DNA from: Treponema sp.
GTDB lineage: Bacteria > Spirochaetota > Spirochaetia > Treponematales > Breznakiellaceae
DNA length: 12,975 nt
Direction of reading: 5' to 3'
NCBI GenBank assembly: GCA_031259515.1
Contig: JAIRLK010000033.1
Span: 1 to 12,975, forward strand
The position numbers and the translations under genes were made by a program. Shown one piece after another: positions 12,764-12,975 of the stretch. Within the stretch, counting starts at the first letter, position 1. The number at the start of each line of letters is the position of its first letter. The notes under the pieces were generated by a model. The model saw nothing but the letters and a program-made list of their open reading frames with translations, was not told the origin of the DNA and searched no databases.

Positions 12764-12792
12764 TTGACAAGCTGAAGAAAAAAATATATACT
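12764..12792 (+). promoter_or_regulatory. Near-consensus sigma-70 promoter for the last gene
   Basis: A perfect TTGACA (12764-12769) and TATACT (12787-12792, 5/6) are separated by exactly 17 nt of A-rich sequence. The start is expected near 12799. A clear GGAGG (12803-12807) follows, 6 nt before the ATG at 12814. It is the best promoter in the window. Confidence 0.8.
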
Positions 12793-12813
12793 GGTTAATA
12801 CTGGAGGATTAAA

Positions 12814-12975
12814 ATGGAGATTGATCTAAAGAAATTGGTTTATAGGAAAATAGATCACAATGACTTGGAATTATTCATAAAATTGCGTATGGATTTTTTA
12901 ATGGAATTAAATAATGATATTAACGAAATGGACAAAGAAAAAATAAAAAATGCACTGGAAAATTATTTTATCAAT
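12814..12975 (+). CDS. Partial GNAT-like N-acetyltransferase, AT-rich
   Basis: Fifty-four codons are present and the frame is open to the right edge. The peptide opens MEIDLKKLVYRKIDHNDLEL and continues FIKLRMDFLMELN. This pattern of a first strand with a basic residue, then a D-L-x-x-x-x-x-L-R helix with FL-x-EL-N, is typical of the N-terminus of small GNAT acetyltransferases, which use acetyl-CoA; the acetyl-CoA-binding motif would lie beyond the window. Base use differs sharply from the neighbours: codons are dominated by AAA, AAT, ATT, TTA and GAA, against GC-ending codons elsewhere. This suggests recent acquisition. The promoter and ribosome site are its own. The family call is tentative. 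Confidence 0.7.
   Translation, partial: MEIDLKKLVYRKIDHNDLELFIKLRMDFLMELNNDINEMDKEKIKNALENYFIN

Noticed and set aside
1..12975. tRNA or rRNA genes
   Set aside because: I saw no cloverleaf-like segment with TTCGA-type T-loops or ribosomal RNA signature stretches while reading the spacers on both strands.

Overview
The window looks like chromosome of a fairly GC-rich treponeme-like spirochaete. The main pointers are an 895-residue GreA with a very long N-terminal extension (a form I know from treponemes and chlamydiae), a lipoprotein-type ApbE as in treponemes, several TPR proteins with spirochaete-style architectures, and intergenic spaces filled with short foldback repeats. The genus is an inference from remembered family features; no search was run.

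Layout, left to right. Positions 1-105 (minus) hold the start of a small lipoprotein. A 334-bp divergent spacer follows, carrying a foldback repeat. Positions 440-3814 (plus) encode ApbE (FAD:protein FMN transferase), a UbiD-family prenyl-FMN decarboxylase and a UbiA-family prenyltransferase; the last two overlap and resemble the MqnL/MqnP branch of futalosine menaquinone synthesis. A convergent spacer with nested hairpins separates them from a leftward pair, a TPR protein (6725-7672) followed by the giant greA (3956-6643). Between that pair and rpe (7984-8637) lies a 192-bp MITE-like insertion (7721-7912) with perfect 12-bp terminal inverted repeats and a 7/8-matching 8-bp target duplication. 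Next come two co-transcribed exported proteins (8747-10866), then a membrane-anchored TPR protein overlapping dtd (11047-12665). The window ends inside a strikingly AT-rich gene that looks like a GNAT acetyltransferase, with its own near-consensus promoter.

The genes are mostly housekeeping: flavin transfer, quinone-type prenyl/decarboxylase chemistry, transcript cleavage, pentose phosphate metabolism, tRNA proofreading and envelope proteins. I found no complete undescribed system. The most unusual content is non-coding: the MITE, which probably sits in the leader of the TPR-greA transcript; a 38-nt stem-loop family found directly after two stop codons; a second foldback element; and core promoters placed so close to ATG codons lacking a Shine-Dalgarno that ubiD, rpe and perhaps the 11047 gene may be read from leaderless mRNAs.
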